Assembly: GCF_012273895.1 (NCBI RefSeq)
Contig: NC_052130.1
Coordinates: 2,666,001 to 2,730,000 of the forward strand
Direction of reading: 5' to 3'
From: Zerene cesonia
Lineage: Eukaryota; Arthropoda; Insecta; Lepidoptera; Pieridae
Length of the DNA stretch: 64,000 bases
Shown piece after piece: positions 62,602-64,000 of this stretch. Both the position numbers and the translations under genes were made by a program. A model generated the notes under the pieces. It was not told the DNA's origin. It did no database searches and worked only from the letters and a program-made list of their open reading frames with translations. Numbering within the stretch: the stretch's first letter is position 1; every line of letters starts with the position of its first letter.

Positions 62602-64000
62602 ATGATTAATTATTATAAAAATTTTGTACTTTGTGGAGAAATAGATTTTCATTGCTTACTTTGTCAAGAATCATTTAAAAATTTAGAAAGTGTTGATAAA
62701 CACCTTAAATGGGAGAAACATCGAAAAACATTGAAATCTCAAGAATATGCTTTTCGAAAAGAATTCATTTACAAAGTAAGTACCTAACAAAAATTTATAA
62801 AATACACATTGTATACAAAACACGGTTTAGACCCTGAAATAATAATAAATAATATTTGGAAATAAGATAAGACTTGGGAGTATTTCTGACGAAGTAGGTA
62901 TAAGCATAAATTTCAAAAACCAAATATGCTTATTTGTCCTTCCCATCCTATTATAAATTTCGTTAAAGAGAGCTACATACGTTAAATATATGTATATACT
63001 TACACACTCATAAAATTAATTTCAATATACAGGTTAGAAATGACTATTACTGTGAAGTTTGCAATGAACTTTCGATCAACGCTTCAAAACACAAAGAAAA
63101 GGATTCTCACAAAAAGAACAAGAAAAATCCAGAGGGTGCTATAAAGAAGAAACCCTTGGTTATAACAAGAATTTCGGATGACACGTTTTCTATTGAACAA
63201 TTGAAAGTAAACATTTTACAGTGGCATGGAATTAAAAATGATTATTGCACACTGTGCAAAAGAGCTGTTCGCAATGTGTCCATACACATTACTCTGAATG
63301 TTCATATAATTAATCTGATCGGATGTGAGACGAAAGTTTTTCAGGAGCATTACTACAGACAGGTAAATATCTGTGCTACAACACAATTTCATTCCGATAT
63401 TAGCTTACTCGCGTAGTAAAATTAACCTGTCGGAGGTTTTCCTCACATAAAACCCCCATTCCCGTAGGATATTCGAGATAAACTTACTTTGTATTTTTCT
63501 CGAGTCTTAAACTATCTCTGTACCAAATTTCATACAAATCTGTTCAGAGATTCAACCGTGAAAGAGAGAACGATTCGAATCCGTTCCTGAGATTAGAGTG
63601 TAACAAACAGACGAACAGACACAATTTTTTAGAATTCGAGCGCTTTTACTGTTTTTAAAACTCTCTTCAATTATTATTATATGTTTATTATTCAATTATT
63701 ATTATTTTTTTTATTGCTTCATTATATGTATTGTTGATTAATTTAAGTTTCTTACAATCTCTTCTCTACCACTGTGTATTTTGACGATTTAAAAAACGCT
63801 TCTAAAAATAGTGTAGCTGAATAACTAGTTGTTTAAATGGTTTAAATATTCACAACTGACAGAGTGCTTCGATTTCGATTAGGCATATTGCATTTGATTG
63901 TATATCACGTCAGAGTATAGACTCAAAGAATAATTTTTCATACGTTTTTTATAATTTAACTTTTTAGATGTGTGACAATAAACATTATTGTTTCTTATGC
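62602..64000 (+). CDS. Zinc-finger protein, 5' part (runs off the window)
   Basis: Exons: 62602-62775, 63033-63362 and 63968-64000 (cut by the window end), GT-AG and in phase. The protein starts MINYYKNFVLCGEIDFHCLL. It has spaced C2H2-like units of the U1/matrin type: FHCLLCQESF then H-x5-H around residues 17-41; YYCEVCNEL then H-x5-H in exon 2; YCTLCKRAV then H-x5-H; and HYCFLC at the window edge. Such fingers often bind RNA or double-stranded nucleic acid, but no function can be given. The ATG at 62,602 is the first in frame after a TTG-initiated extension that has no support. It lies head-to-head with polybromo. Not recognised as a named gene. Confidence 0.75.
63422..63640 (-). mobile_element. 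Helitron-like remnant in the zinc-finger gene, intron 2
   Basis: cccgtaggatattcgagata, accaaatttcatacaaatctgttcagagattc and cgtgaaagagagaac follow, in order, the wording of the Helitron families in reverse. A related copy is at 13,555-13,735. Neither end is intact. Confidence 0.45.

Overview
The window looks like nuclear DNA of a moth or butterfly (Lepidoptera). It is AT-rich, its genes are split by many short introns, its interspersed repeats are of lepidopteran type (short Helitrons starting TCCTACTAAT and ending CTAG, an A-tailed repeat family, RTE and R1 LINE fragments), and its proteins are insect-like. It is a scaffold: four gaps are exactly 1000 N, so their true size is unknown, and two small gaps are 28 and 10 N.

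Layout. Positions 1-22,040 are AT-rich intergenic DNA with scattered transposon remnants and no gene I can support. Positions 22,118-29,243 (+) hold a complete 12-exon odorant receptor gene of 444 residues, whose introns are full of transposons. Positions 29,396-33,023 are repeat-bearing spacer. Positions 33,024-35,854 (+) hold a complete 7-exon BCCIP gene of 286 residues. Positions 36,000-39,600 hold a decayed LTR-retrotransposon gag, a gap and unrecognised ORF pieces. Positions 40,120-62,037 hold one large gene, polybromo (PBRM1/BAF180, the PBAF chromatin-remodelling subunit): 31 exons, about 1,681 residues, with six bromodomains, two BAH domains, an HMG box, a C2H2 finger and the conserved C-terminal tail. 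From 62,602 (+) a small zinc-finger gene starts head-to-head with polybromo and runs off the window.

The most important observation is that the six middle exons of polybromo (BD4 to BD6, 53,212-55,842) lie on the opposite strand from the rest of the gene. They sit in a 3,336-bp contig bounded by two 1000-N gaps. Turning that contig round restores exon order, both splice phases and a motif split across the junction. It also brings together the two identical 173-bp LTRs of one retrotransposon in the correct relation. The simplest reading is a mis-oriented contig broken by a young LTR insertion in a polybromo intron. A real inversion is possible but less likely.

The genes are not an operon-like system. 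Odorant receptor (olfactory neuron membrane), BCCIP (genome stability, ribosome and cell-cycle functions) and polybromo (chromatin) are unrelated neighbours. Polybromo and the zinc-finger gene may share a bidirectional promoter. I found no unknown multi-gene system.
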